Origin: Candidatus Dormiibacterota bacterium
GTDB lineage: Bacteria > Chloroflexota > Dormibacteria > Aeolococcales > Aeolococcaceae
Reading direction: 5' to 3'
DNA length: 6,211 nucleotides
Assembly: GCA_003170875.1 (NCBI GenBank)
Contig: PMYJ01000160.1
Location: 1-6,211 of the forward strand
In this document: positions 1-5,972 of the stretch, in pieces
How positions within the stretch are numbered: position 1 is the first letter of the stretch
How the letters are laid out: each line of letters starts with the position of its first letter
Program-made: the position numbers and the translations under genes
The notes under the pieces: generated by a model
Seen by the model: only the letters and a program-made list of their open reading frames with translations
Told to the model about the DNA's origin: nothing
Database searches by the model: none

Positions 1-435
1 GCCGAGATCGCCGTCGACCCCCGCGACACCTCCGGGACCCTGACCCGACGGCTGGTCGGAGCCGGCCTGCCACTGCTCGGGTCCGCCGTCACCGCGCTGC
101 TCGGGGACGCCCCGGGGACCCAGCCCGACCTCCACACGGGCAGCTACCGCCCGTCAGTCGGCCACCGGCGGCTCGACGAGGCGCCGAGCGCGGAGGCCGC
201 CGAGCGGATGGTGCGGGCCGGGGTGCCCAACATGCCCGCCTGGACGCGGGTCGCCGGAGAGGCCATGTACGTGCTCGCGGCCCAGCTCCGCGATGCCGGG
301 GCGCCCGGGCCGGACCGGGCGCCGCTCATCTCCTTCCCGGACGGCGACCTGGCGCTGCTCTCCGTCTCCCCGAGCTGCCACTGCCACCACGACGTCGAGG
401 ATTGCCCGCACCGTGAGGACGCCCGGGCGCGCTGA
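1..435 (+). CDS. Formyltransferase-like protein, C-terminal part (5' end outside window)
   Basis: The frame is open from base 1 to a TGA at 433-435, giving 144 residues with no start in the window, so the gene begins further left. The first third, with a DTSGTLTRRL segment followed by a helix and then a GSYRP stretch, resembles the end of the formyl-transferase catalytic domain and the linker of methionyl-tRNA formyltransferase and related formyltransferases. The later segment with PSAEAAERMVRA matches the place where those proteins enter their C-terminal substrate-binding domain. The usual IDW signature of true Fmt is not present (RLDE stands there), so a relative acting on another substrate is as likely as Fmt itself. 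The tail is odd: C-H-C-H-H-D-V-E-D-C-P-H (bases 376-411) could bind a metal. The family call is moderate; the substrate is unknown. Confidence 0.55.
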   Translation, partial: AEIAVDPRDTSGTLTRRLVGAGLPLLGSAVTALLGDAPGTQPDLHTGSYRPSVGHRRLDEAPSAEAAERMVRAGVPNMPAWTRVAGEAMYVLAAQLRDAGAPGPDRAPLISFPDGDLALLSVSPSCHCHHDVEDCPHREDARAR

Positions 436-457
436 GCGTTCCGTTTGAGCCGTCCCC

Positions 458-886
458 ATGTCACCATGGCACCTGGTGACCAGTGACGCGATCTCCCTCC
501 TACCCTGGGCTGTGACCCGCGCCGAGTTCCTCGCGACAGCACGCGACACCGGCGGCGACGGTGCGTGCCTGGTCTTCGTGATCTCGGACGAGATCCCGCC
601 AGGCGCCCGCGCCGGCTACGCCCAGCTGATCATCGCCTACGCCCGGGCCAACGAGCCGGTGACCATCGACCGCGAGGGCACCTCGGTCCTGCTCATCACC
701 GAGGGCGGCGTGGAGGCCGGTGCGACCGTCGCCGACCGGGTCTTCGGATTGATGCGGCGCATCTCCCTGGAGACGACCATCCGTGCAGGGGTGGCCGCCC
801 TCGGCGGCGACGCGGAGGTGTCCATTGCCACCGCCCGCCGGCGCGCGGAGCTGGCGGCCCCGTCCTCGACGGTGCTGGAGGGCTGA
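458..886 (+). CDS. Small protein resembling a degenerate GGDEF domain
   Basis: A 142-residue soluble protein with no membrane segment or signal peptide. The part from about residue 37 to 133 has the alternating strand/helix pattern of the GGDEF (diguanylate cyclase) fold. A strand TSVLLIT (75-81) sits where the GGDEF hairpin would be, a helix with VADRVFGLMRR follows, and then IRAGVAALGGDAEVSIATARRRAELA-type sequence (109-133) resembles the usual SIGVA strand and the last helix. The catalytic GG(D/E)EF motif is replaced by DREGT, so cyclase activity is not expected; a regulatory or structural role is an inference. The ATG at 458 has no ribosome binding site. A GTG at 512 (residue 19) lies 5 bases after a TACCCT box and could be a leaderless start. 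It follows the formyltransferase gene by 22 bases if the ATG is used. The resemblance is by eye only. Confidence 0.6.
   Translation: MSPWHLVTSDAISLLPWAVTRAEFLATARDTGGDGACLVFVISDEIPPGARAGYAQLIIAYARANEPVTIDREGTSVLLITEGGVEAGATVADRVFGLMRRISLETTIRAGVAALGGDAEVSIATARRRAELAAPSSTVLEG
460..480. promoter_or_regulatory. Perfect 7-7-7 inverted repeat, possible operator
   Basis: GTCACCA (460-466) and TGGTGAC (474-480) are exact reverse complements separated by 7 bases. A further GTGAC copy follows at 483-487. If the gene starts at GTG 512, this palindrome lies over the likely -35 region and would suit a dimeric repressor. If it starts at ATG 458, the repeat falls inside the coding sequence and could instead form a weak hairpin. 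Confidence 0.35.
476..506 (+). promoter_or_regulatory. Candidate promoter for the GGDEF-like gene
   Basis: GTGACC (476-481, four of six matches to TTGACA) and TACCCT (501-506, TAnnnT type) are spaced by 19 bases. Transcription would start at or next to GTG 512, giving a leaderless message. Leaderless messages are common in Actinomycetota. The spacing is slightly long. Confidence 0.3.
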
Positions 887-928
887 TCCGGCCGGTGCGG
901 TCGGCGTCTCAGCCGGTGGCGAACCAGG

Positions 929-934
929 TATCCT
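929..934 (+). promoter_or_regulatory. Possible -10 box for the tRNA-Phe gene
   Basis: TATCCT lies about 61 bases before the mature tRNA 5' end, which would give a precursor leader for RNase P to remove. The matching -35 position (906-911) is poor, so this rests on the -10 box and its position. Confidence 0.25.
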
Positions 935-995
935 CGGCGTTCGCACTGGAGGGCGCCACCGGGCAGATGCCGCGAGAGCGCCGACGGGGCGGCGT

Positions 996-1071
<76 letters not shown>

Positions 1072-1081
1072 CCCTCTCCCG

Positions 1082-1099
1082 TCCGCCCGCGGTGGCGGA
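1082..1099 (+). terminator. Hairpin 10 bases after the tRNA, possible terminator
   Basis: TCCGCC (1082-1087) and GGCGGA (1094-1099) form a perfect 6-bp stem with a 6-base loop just after the tRNA. No T-run follows, which is not unusual in high-GC bacteria but keeps the call weak. The same stem sequence recurs in the hairpin after typA. Confidence 0.35.
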
Positions 1100-1148
1100 G
1101 AGCCCACCCTGCCGCCCATCCGATCTCTGCCCCCGCCCTGTGGGCGTC

Positions 1149-1154
1149 TACACT
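1149..1154 (+). promoter_or_regulatory. Possible -10 box upstream of typA
   Basis: TACACT is a good TAnnnT-type -10 box in the 191-base gap between the tRNA and typA. It would give a 5' leader of about 100 bases. No convincing -35 box is seen 16-19 bases upstream. The rest of the gap shows only short, weak inverted repeats and no recognisable riboswitch. Confidence 0.3.
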
Positions 1155-1262
1155 CACTGCGCCGGCTTCGCCGAGATCCCCGGCATCCAGGTGGTCCGCG
1201 TCTGACGGGCTGCACCCGCTGGCCCAGAACACCAGATGCACTGAATCGGAATACCCCTCCCC

Positions 1263-3101
1263 ATGCCTGTCATCGAGCGCAGCGACATTCGCAATGTGGC
1301 GATCATCGCCCACATCGACCACGGCAAGACCACGCTCATCGACGCGCTGCTCAAGCAGACCCACAGCTTCGAGGACCACGAGCAGGTCGGTGAGTTGATC
1401 ATGGATTCCAACGACCTGGAGAGGGAGCGGGGCATCACCATCCTCGCCAAGAACACCTCGATCCGGTATCACGACGTCACCCTGAATGTCATCGACACCC
1501 CCGGCCACGCCGACTTCGGGGGTGAGGTCGAGCGGGTACTCTCGATGGCCGACGGCTGCCTCCTCCTGGTGGACGCGGCCGAGGGGCCGATGCCCCAGAC
1601 CCGGGTGGTCCTCCGCCAGGCGCTGCAGCTCGGCCTCCGGCCGGTGATCGTCATCAACAAGCTGGACCGGACCAACGCCGACCCCAACGTGGCCCTGGAG
1701 GCCACCCACGACCTCCTCCTGGAGCTGGCCACCGACGCCGCCCAGCTCGACGCCCCGGTGATCTTCGCCACCGGCCGCGCGGGGACGGCGAGTGCCTCAC
1801 TGAACGTCCCGGGCGTCAACCTCGAACCCCTCCTCGACGCCATCGTCGCCCATGTCCCCGCCCCCCGGGGGGACCCCACCCTCAGCCTGCAGCTGCTGGT
1901 CAGCTCACTCGACGACGACCCCTATCGGGGGCGATTGGCCCTGGGCAGGGTGCAGCGGGGCACGCTCACCCGGGGGCAGCAGGTGGTGGTGGGCACCGCT
2001 GATGGTTGGAGCGCACAGCAGGCCATCACCGGGATCCTGGTGTGGCGCGGCCTCCACCAGCTCGAGGTCCCGGAGGCCACGGTCGGCGACATCGTCGCCG
2101 TCTTTGGACTTCCCGAGGTCAACATCGGCGACTCCATCTGCGCCGCCGACTCTCCGGAGGCGCTACCCCGGATCGAGGTCGGCGACCCCACCCTGCGGAT
2201 GCAGTTCACCGTCAACACGTCTCCCTTCGCGGGGCGCGAGCAGAAGCTGAGCAGCACCTCCCGTCAGCTGCGCGCGCGTCTCGACAAGGAGCTGCGCACC
2301 AACGTGGCACTGCGCGTCGCCGACGGGGCCACCGCGGACGGCTTCGAGGTGTCCGGCCGGGGCGAGCTGCATCTGGCCATCCTCATCGAGACGATGCGCC
2401 GTGAGGGCTACGAGTTCGAGGTCTCCCGACCTCAGGTCATCACCAAGGAGAGGAACGGGACCAAGCTGGAGCCCGTCGAGGAATGCGTGATCGACGTCCA
2501 GCAGAGTTACCTGGGCGCGGTGACCGAGCTGCTCGGAGCGCGGGGAGCGGTCATGCAGTCACTGCGGACGGACGCGGGCGGGGGGATGCGCCTCATCTAC
2601 CACTCACCGACGCGCGCGCTGATCGGTGTGCGCAGCACCCTGCTCACGCTCACCCGCGGCACCGGGGTCATGGCGACCCGGCTGCTCGGCTGGGAGCCGT
2701 GGCGTTTCCTGCCGCGCGCCCACCGGATGGGTGTGCTGACCGCCAGCCAGCCAGGCATGGCCGTCGCCTACGGCCTGCTCACCCTCCAAGAGCGGGGGCA
2801 GCCCCTCATCGGTCCGGGGACCCCGGTGTACGAGGGGATGGTCGTCGGTATGAACCGCCGCCCAGGCGACCTCGCGGTCAACGTCGCCAAGCAGAAGCAG
2901 AAGACCAACATCCGCTCCTCGACCTCGGACTTCACGATCACCCTGACCCCGCCGCGCACACTCTCCCTGGAGGAGGCGCTCGACTTCATCCAGGATGACG
3001 AGCTGGTCGAGGTCACGCCCTCCAACCTCCGGCTGCGCAAGCGGGTGCTCAACGCCAACGACCGCAACGCGATCCGCAAACGCGAGGCGCTGAAGGCCTA
3101 G
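1263..3101 (+). CDS. typA: Ribosome-associated translational GTPase TypA/BipA
   Basis: A complete 612-residue protein, close to the usual TypA length of just over 600. It is an EF-G-like cytoplasmic GTPase that binds the ribosome and helps 50S assembly and growth under stress, particularly cold. The GTPase domain is intact: P-loop AHIDHGKTT (16-24), switch I RGIT (56-59), DTPGH (78-82) with the catalytic His82, and NKLD (132-135). ATGRAG (169-174) takes the place of the usual SA-type G5 loop. Domain II spans about 205-300, an EF-G III-like domain about 308-385 (SGRGELHLAILIE), a domain V-like part about 400-475, and the TypA-specific C-terminal domain about 490-612 with VYEGMVVG, RPGDLAVNV, TNIRSSTSD and ELVEVTPSNLRLRKR. 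The C-terminal half is divergent: GVRSTLLTLTRGTG (454-467) stands where GYRSEFLTDTRGTG-like sequence is usual. The ATG at 1263 directly precedes conserved sequence; upstream only a weak GGA at 1248-1250 is seen. It is probably transcribed alone. Confidence 0.97.
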   Translation: MPVIERSDIRNVAIIAHIDHGKTTLIDALLKQTHSFEDHEQVGELIMDSNDLERERGITILAKNTSIRYHDVTLNVIDTPGHADFGGEVERVLSMADGCLLLVDAAEGPMPQTRVVLRQALQLGLRPVIVINKLDRTNADPNVALEATHDLLLELATDAAQLDAPVIFATGRAGTASASLNVPGVNLEPLLDAIVAHVPAPRGDPTLSLQLLVSSLDDDPYRGRLALGRVQRGTLTRGQQVVVGTADGWSAQQAITGILVWRGLHQLEVPEATVGDIVAVFGLPEVNIGDSICAADSPEALPRIEVGDPTLRMQFTVNTSPFAGREQKLSSTSRQLRARLDKELRTNVALRVADGATADGFEVSGRGELHLAILIETMRREGYEFEVSRPQVITKERNGTKLEPVEECVIDVQQSYLGAVTELLGARGAVMQSLRTDAGGGMRLIYHSPTRALIGVRSTLLTLTRGTGVMATRLLGWEPWRFLPRAHRMGVLTASQPGMAVAYGLLTLQERGQPLIGPGTPVYEGMVVGMNRRPGDLAVNVAKQKQKTNIRSSTSDFTITLTPPRTLSLEEALDFIQDDELVEVTPSNLRLRKRVLNANDRNAIRKREALKA

Positions 3102-3109
3102 CGGCACCC

Positions 3110-3142
3110 TCCGCCGGCCGGCCCGCCGTGGCCGCGGGCGGA
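3110..3142 (+). terminator. GC-rich hairpin after typA
   Basis: Eight bases after the typA stop, TCCGCC (3110-3115) pairs with GGCGGA (3137-3142). GGCC (3116-3119) then pairs with GGCC (3130-3133), leaving a 3-base bulge and a 10-base loop. There is no T-tract; CCCCCTCG follows. Position and stability suggest transcription termination. Confidence 0.45.
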
Positions 3143-3508
3143 CCCCCTCGCGCTGGACCGAAGGGTGCGCTGGCATACCGACGGCCACACCGCCTCTCGG
3201 CCCGCGGGCTTCGACATCGGACTCCCAGCACCGGCGACCTCTGATGAGTTGCATCAAGGAAAACGCCGATGACAACCGACTGCCTGATCCCGGCCGCTTC
3301 AACCGGGGCAGACATCGTTCAGGTGGTCATCGGCTACAACTACCTGCCCATCGCGCCCATTCCATGGTTCAGTGGTGCAGGCCTGCCACGACATCCGCCG
3401 AGACGCAACTGGTCTGGGAGCAGGGTTGACCGGCGCCCGCTCCCGGCTCCTGGAGAACTGAGGCCGACCGCTCCTGATGGGGACCGACCAGGCCGGAGGC
3501 TCGCCGGG
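3143..3508. other. Gene-poor stretch of about 370 bases
   Basis: There is no firmly supported gene between the typA hairpin and the stop codon of the membrane-protein gene. The reading frames crossing it on the minus strand lack family resemblance and ribosome binding sites. It contains one small plus-strand frame with a good binding site (described separately). No tRNA, CRISPR, insertion-sequence ends or clear tandem repeats were seen. Confidence 0.6.
3256..3461 (+). other. Small ORF with a good ribosome binding site, possibly frameshifted
   Basis: AAGGA (3256-3260) sits 8 bases before ATG 3269, the best-spaced Shine-Dalgarno in this gap. The first 30 or so codons (to about 3360) have G/C-rich third positions and encode a mildly hydrophobic peptide with ADIVQVVIGYNYLPIAPI, then this bias fades. 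The same frame nominally continues to TAG 3659-3661, running antisense into the next gene, which is unlikely to be real. From about 3360 the frame one base on looks more coding-like (QACHDIRRDATGLGAGLTG, ending LLEN) and stops at TGA 3459-3461, before the next gene. This could be a decayed gene of about 64 codons with a frameshift, or chance. I recognise no family. Confidence 0.22.
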
Positions 3509-4078
3509 TCAGCGCCCGAGGCGGATCGCCAGCGCGCGCGAGAAGGCCGGGTGAACGCCGCGCAACTGCACCCACCGCTGGCCGAAGCCGTCCTGAACGA
3601 CACGGCCCCGCACGCCGAGGGTCGCCGCCTCCCGCGAGCTGGCCACGGCCGCACCCACTAGCGCCAGCAGCCCCACACCCGCCAGGGCGAGGCAGGACGG
3701 GACGACCACGGGGAGGGAGGCGAGGCTGATCCCCACGGGAACGGTCGCGACCCATGCTCCAACGGCTAGGCCGACGAGTTGGAGCGAGGCGACGTGGAGG
3801 CGGCGCACTCTCTCTGCGACGGCCGTGCAGACCGGCAGGCCACCCGAGGCGCTGCGCCGTGTCGCCGCGAGTGCGATGAGCCACGCCAGCCAGTTGACGA
3901 AGAAGAGGCACCCCACCCACCCCGGCGTGGTGCTGAAGCGGCGGCGGAGGTTCGAGGTGGCCGGCGCCCCCGTCACCACGCAGATGCCGGGTAACCGCCC
4001 CTCCTCGAAATACACGGCGGGGATGGTCACGGTGTCCTCGCCCCACCCCGGATTGGGCAGCGCCGACGCCGGATTCAT
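3509..4078 (-). CDS. Small multi-pass membrane protein with N-terminal CVVTG motif, function unknown
   Basis: A 189-residue protein. Residues 1-50 are soluble and carry LPGICVVTGAPA (29-40), a short Cys-x-x-Thr-Gly signature that I associate with uncharacterised bacterial membrane proteins. One or two hydrophobic helices lie at about 54-72. After a polar loop with LPVCTAVAERVRRLH (81-95) come two more hydrophobic stretches at about 98-120 and 122-146. The end, with WVQLRGVHPAFSRALA (169-184), reads like a conserved soluble tail. There is no signal peptide; it is probably a cytoplasmic-membrane protein with both ends inside. ATG 4078-4076 has no Shine-Dalgarno, but TAGGCT lies exactly 6 bases upstream, which suggests a leaderless message. 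It is divergent to the flavoprotein gene and may share its regulation. No biochemical function can be assigned. Confidence 0.82.
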   Translation of the reverse strand: MNPASALPNPGWGEDTVTIPAVYFEEGRLPGICVVTGAPATSNLRRRFSTTPGWVGCLFFVNWLAWLIALAATRRSASGGLPVCTAVAERVRRLHVASLQLVGLAVGAWVATVPVGISLASLPVVVPSCLALAGVGLLALVGAAVASSREAATLGVRGRVVQDGFGQRWVQLRGVHPAFSRALAIRLGR

Positions 4079-4083
4079 GCGTG

Positions 4084-4090
4084 TAGCCTA
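4084..4090. promoter_or_regulatory. Overlapping back-to-back -10 boxes: candidate bidirectional promoter
   Basis: The 7 bases TAGCCTA read TAGCCT on the plus strand (4084-4089) and TAGGCT on the minus strand (4090-4085), both TAnnnT. On the minus strand the box ends 6 bases before ATG 4078, suiting a leaderless message. On the plus strand it predicts a start near 4096, a leader of about 14 bases containing AGGAGG, and ATG 4110. Neither side has a good -35 box. Confidence 0.45.
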
Positions 4091-4099
4091 GCCGGGGGG

Positions 4100-4105
4100 A
4101 GGAGG
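4100..4105 (+). promoter_or_regulatory. Ribosome binding site that decides the flavoprotein start
   Basis: AGGAGG is a full Shine-Dalgarno sequence 4 bases before ATG 4110. It is the main argument for that start over the in-frame GTG at 4200, which has only a distant GAGG (4182-4185). Confidence 0.55.
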
Positions 4106-4109
4106 GTTG

Positions 4110-5387
4110 ATGGGACCCTGCCCCTTCCTGACCCCCGGTCACGGATGCGGCAACGGCGGGAGGCGTCTCGGCGTCAGCTTCGAGGCGCAAGATCGGCCGG
4201 TGAGCGCCCAGGACCCCGACGTGGTGGTGGTCGGAGCCGGACCCAGCGGGGTCGCCTCCGCGCTTCTGCTGGCCCGCGCCGGCCACCGGACCCTGGTCCT
4301 CGACGGAGCGCGCTTCCCGCGGGACAAGGCATGCGGCGAGGGCCTGATGCCAAGCGGCGTCGCCGTGCTGCGGCGCCTCGGCCTCCTCGACGCCCTGGTG
4401 GCGGATGGGGCGCCCCGGCTCCATTCGGTCACCTACCAGATGCTCGGCCAGCCCTTCCGCGCGACGGCGGCGTTTCCACGCCCGCCGGGAGGCGGCCCGG
4501 GCTGGGGGCTCGGGGTGAGGCGGCTGCGCTTCGACACCGTCCTGGCGGAGGCCCTGCGCGTCGAGCCCGGCGTGACCTTCGTCGAGGGCACGCGCGTGAG
4601 CGGCCCACAACGTGACGCCCTGGGCCACGTCACGGGAGTGATCGCCGAGGGGTCCGCGATCCGCGCCCGCTGCGTGGTCGCTGCCGACGGGCTACATTCG
4701 CCGCTACGCGCGGCCGCGGGCTGGACCTCACCGGCACCGCACCACGGGCGCTACGGCCTCGCCGGTCACTGGCGGGTCGACACCCGCGACATCCACGGCA
4801 TCACGGTCGGCTTCGCCGGTGGCCACGAGTGGTACCAGGCGCCGGTCGGCCCGGAGGAGCTTCTCGTGTCGGTCCTCGGTGGCCGCCACACCATCGGTGC
4901 CATCGCCCACGACTACGCGGGGTCGGCGCGGGCGGCGCTGCCGCTGGTCGCGGGGGCCGACCCTCTGGGCGGACCGCTCGCCGCCGGGCTCTTCCACCAG
5001 CGCCCCCGCCACGTCGCCGGTGACGGGCTTTTCCTGGTCGGAGATGCGGCCGGGTACGACGACCCCACCACCGGCGAGGGCATCGCGGTCGGGCTCCTGC
5101 TGGCCGAACGGCTGGCGGTGCATCTCGACGCCGCGCTCACCGAGCGGATCTCGCCGAGCGCGGCCGCGGCCGCTTACACGCGCGATCACCGGAGGCTATG
5201 GACGGATCGCCGCCGCCTCACCCGTCTCGCCCTGCTGATGGCCGCCCACCCCCGCGCCAGCCGCCGGGCGATCACCCGCGCGGCCACGCGGCCGGCAGCG
5301 CTGGAGGCACTCCTGGGGGTCAACTGCGGCTACTGGGGATTCGGCCGGCTGTCCGCCCGCGACTGGCTCTCGCTGGCCGGGATCTGA
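4110..5387 (+). CDS. FAD-dependent oxidoreductase, geranylgeranyl reductase family
   Basis: 425 residues from ATG 4110. After an unusual N-terminal stretch of about 36 residues comes the FAD Rossmann motif DVVVVGAGPSG (37-47), with Asp65 ending the second strand. KACGEGL (73-79) is the loop typical of geranylgeranyl reductase-type flavoproteins. RRLRFD (137-142), the VVAADGLHSPLR region (Asp193) and the second FAD motif GDAAGYDDPTTGEGI (311-325) follow. These are the class A flavoprotein landmarks in the right order. Members reduce isoprenoid chains or oxidise aromatic and quinone-like compounds. Next to a type III polyketide synthase and an ICMT-type methyltransferase, the best guess is tailoring of a phenolic or pyrone lipid, as the flavoprotein SrsC does in Streptomyces griseus. 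The reaction direction is not visible. It ends 15 bases from the convergent methyltransferase gene. GTG 4200 would remove the extension. Confidence 0.9.
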   Translation: MGPCPFLTPGHGCGNGGRRLGVSFEAQDRPVSAQDPDVVVVGAGPSGVASALLLARAGHRTLVLDGARFPRDKACGEGLMPSGVAVLRRLGLLDALVADGAPRLHSVTYQMLGQPFRATAAFPRPPGGGPGWGLGVRRLRFDTVLAEALRVEPGVTFVEGTRVSGPQRDALGHVTGVIAEGSAIRARCVVAADGLHSPLRAAAGWTSPAPHHGRYGLAGHWRVDTRDIHGITVGFAGGHEWYQAPVGPEELLVSVLGGRHTIGAIAHDYAGSARAALPLVAGADPLGGPLAAGLFHQRPRHVAGDGLFLVGDAAGYDDPTTGEGIAVGLLLAERLAVHLDAALTERISPSAAAAAYTRDHRRLWTDRRRLTRLALLMAAHPRASRRAITRAATRPAALEALLGVNCGYWGFGRLSARDWLSLAGI

Positions 5388-5402
5388 GGTCAGCGAACTC
5401 GC

Positions 5403-5972
5403 TCAGCGTCCGCGGGTGCGACCCTTGGTGGGCAGGAAACGGGGAACGCCCGCAAACGCCTCGCGATAGCCGGGCACCCGGTCGAGGAGCGCCTCCTCGG
5501 CGCGGATGCGCGGGTAGAGAACGGCGGCGTTCGCGGCGCTCAGCAGCACCGCCTCCCCGTAGGCGCCGACGGCCACGGGAAGGCAGGCGAACTCGGCGAT
5601 GACCGCAAGGTAGTTGGGGTGGCGGATCCATCGGTACGGGCCACGGGTCACCACCGTCATCTCCTCGGGAACCAATCCCTTCACGTTCCACGCGGGTCCG
5701 AGGCTGGCGATCACCCAGAGGCGGAGCCCAAATGCCGCCGCCAACCCGGTCAGCGCCGCGACCTCCACCACCCGGGGCGGGCGGCGGCGCCGTGGCACCA
5801 CGCAGAGCGCGAAGAGGGCGACGTTGGCCGCCACCATGAGCGGGAAGCTGCGCGGCGCGGCCTGCCGGCCTGCACCCGTGCGGCGGAGGTTGCGCGAGGA
5901 CCAGACCACCTCGGCCAGTCGCATCGCCCCCAGGCCGGCGACCAGGGCGGATTGGCCCCGGCGGCTCAGCAT
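5403..5972 (-). CDS. ICMT-family membrane methyltransferase, BpsB/SrsB-like
   Basis: A 189-residue integral membrane protein with hydrophobic segments near 6-22, 43-60, 68-90, 121-136 and 138-153. It carries the C-terminal signature of isoprenylcysteine carboxyl methyltransferases and phospholipid methyltransferases: GPYRWIRHPNY (111-121), where the RHPxY motif contributes to S-adenosylmethionine binding, then RIRAEEALL (155-163) and PGYREAFAGVPRFLP (167-181). Bacterial relatives beside type III polyketide synthases (BpsB, SrsB) O-methylate alkylpyrones or alkylresorcinols; that role is inferred here from the neighbour. ATG 5972-5970 overlaps the end of the synthase gene in ATGCTGA, with GGAG 5 bases upstream, so translation is probably coupled. 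A longer in-frame start at 6128 would give an Arg-rich N-terminus that is a shadow of the synthase gene, and is rejected. Confidence 0.93.
   Translation of the reverse strand: MLSRRGQSALVAGLGAMRLAEVVWSSRNLRRTGAGRQAAPRSFPLMVAANVALFALCVVPRRRRPPRVVEVAALTGLAAAFGLRLWVIASLGPAWNVKGLVPEEMTVVTRGPYRWIRHPNYLAVIAEFACLPVAVGAYGEAVLLSAANAAVLYPRIRAEEALLDRVPGYREAFAGVPRFLPTKGRTRGR

Noticed and set aside
208..435. A separate 75-codon gene starting at ATG 208
   Set aside because: The frame is open and coding-like all the way back to base 1 with formyltransferase-like sequence, so 208 is an internal Met.
888..916. CCGGC/GCCGG inverted repeat after the GGDEF-like gene
   Set aside because: Only 5 bp with a 19-base loop; such matches are expected by chance at this base composition.
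4107..4109. TTG as start of the flavoprotein
   Set aside because: ATG follows immediately at 4110 with better spacing from AGGAGG; TTG would sit only 1 base after it.
3369..4628. A 419-codon open frame on the minus strand
   Set aside because: It is antisense to the flavoprotein 5' half and out of frame with the membrane-protein gene. Its composition is Arg/Pro/Gly/Ala-rich with no recognisable motif, typical of a shadow frame in GC-rich DNA.
5384..5406. Inverted repeat between the convergent flavoprotein and methyltransferase genes (CTGA/TCAG with GCGA/TCGC inside)
   Set aside because: Two 4-bp stems with a 5-base one-sided bulge and a 2-base loop make an unconvincing terminator, although some termination signal is expected here.
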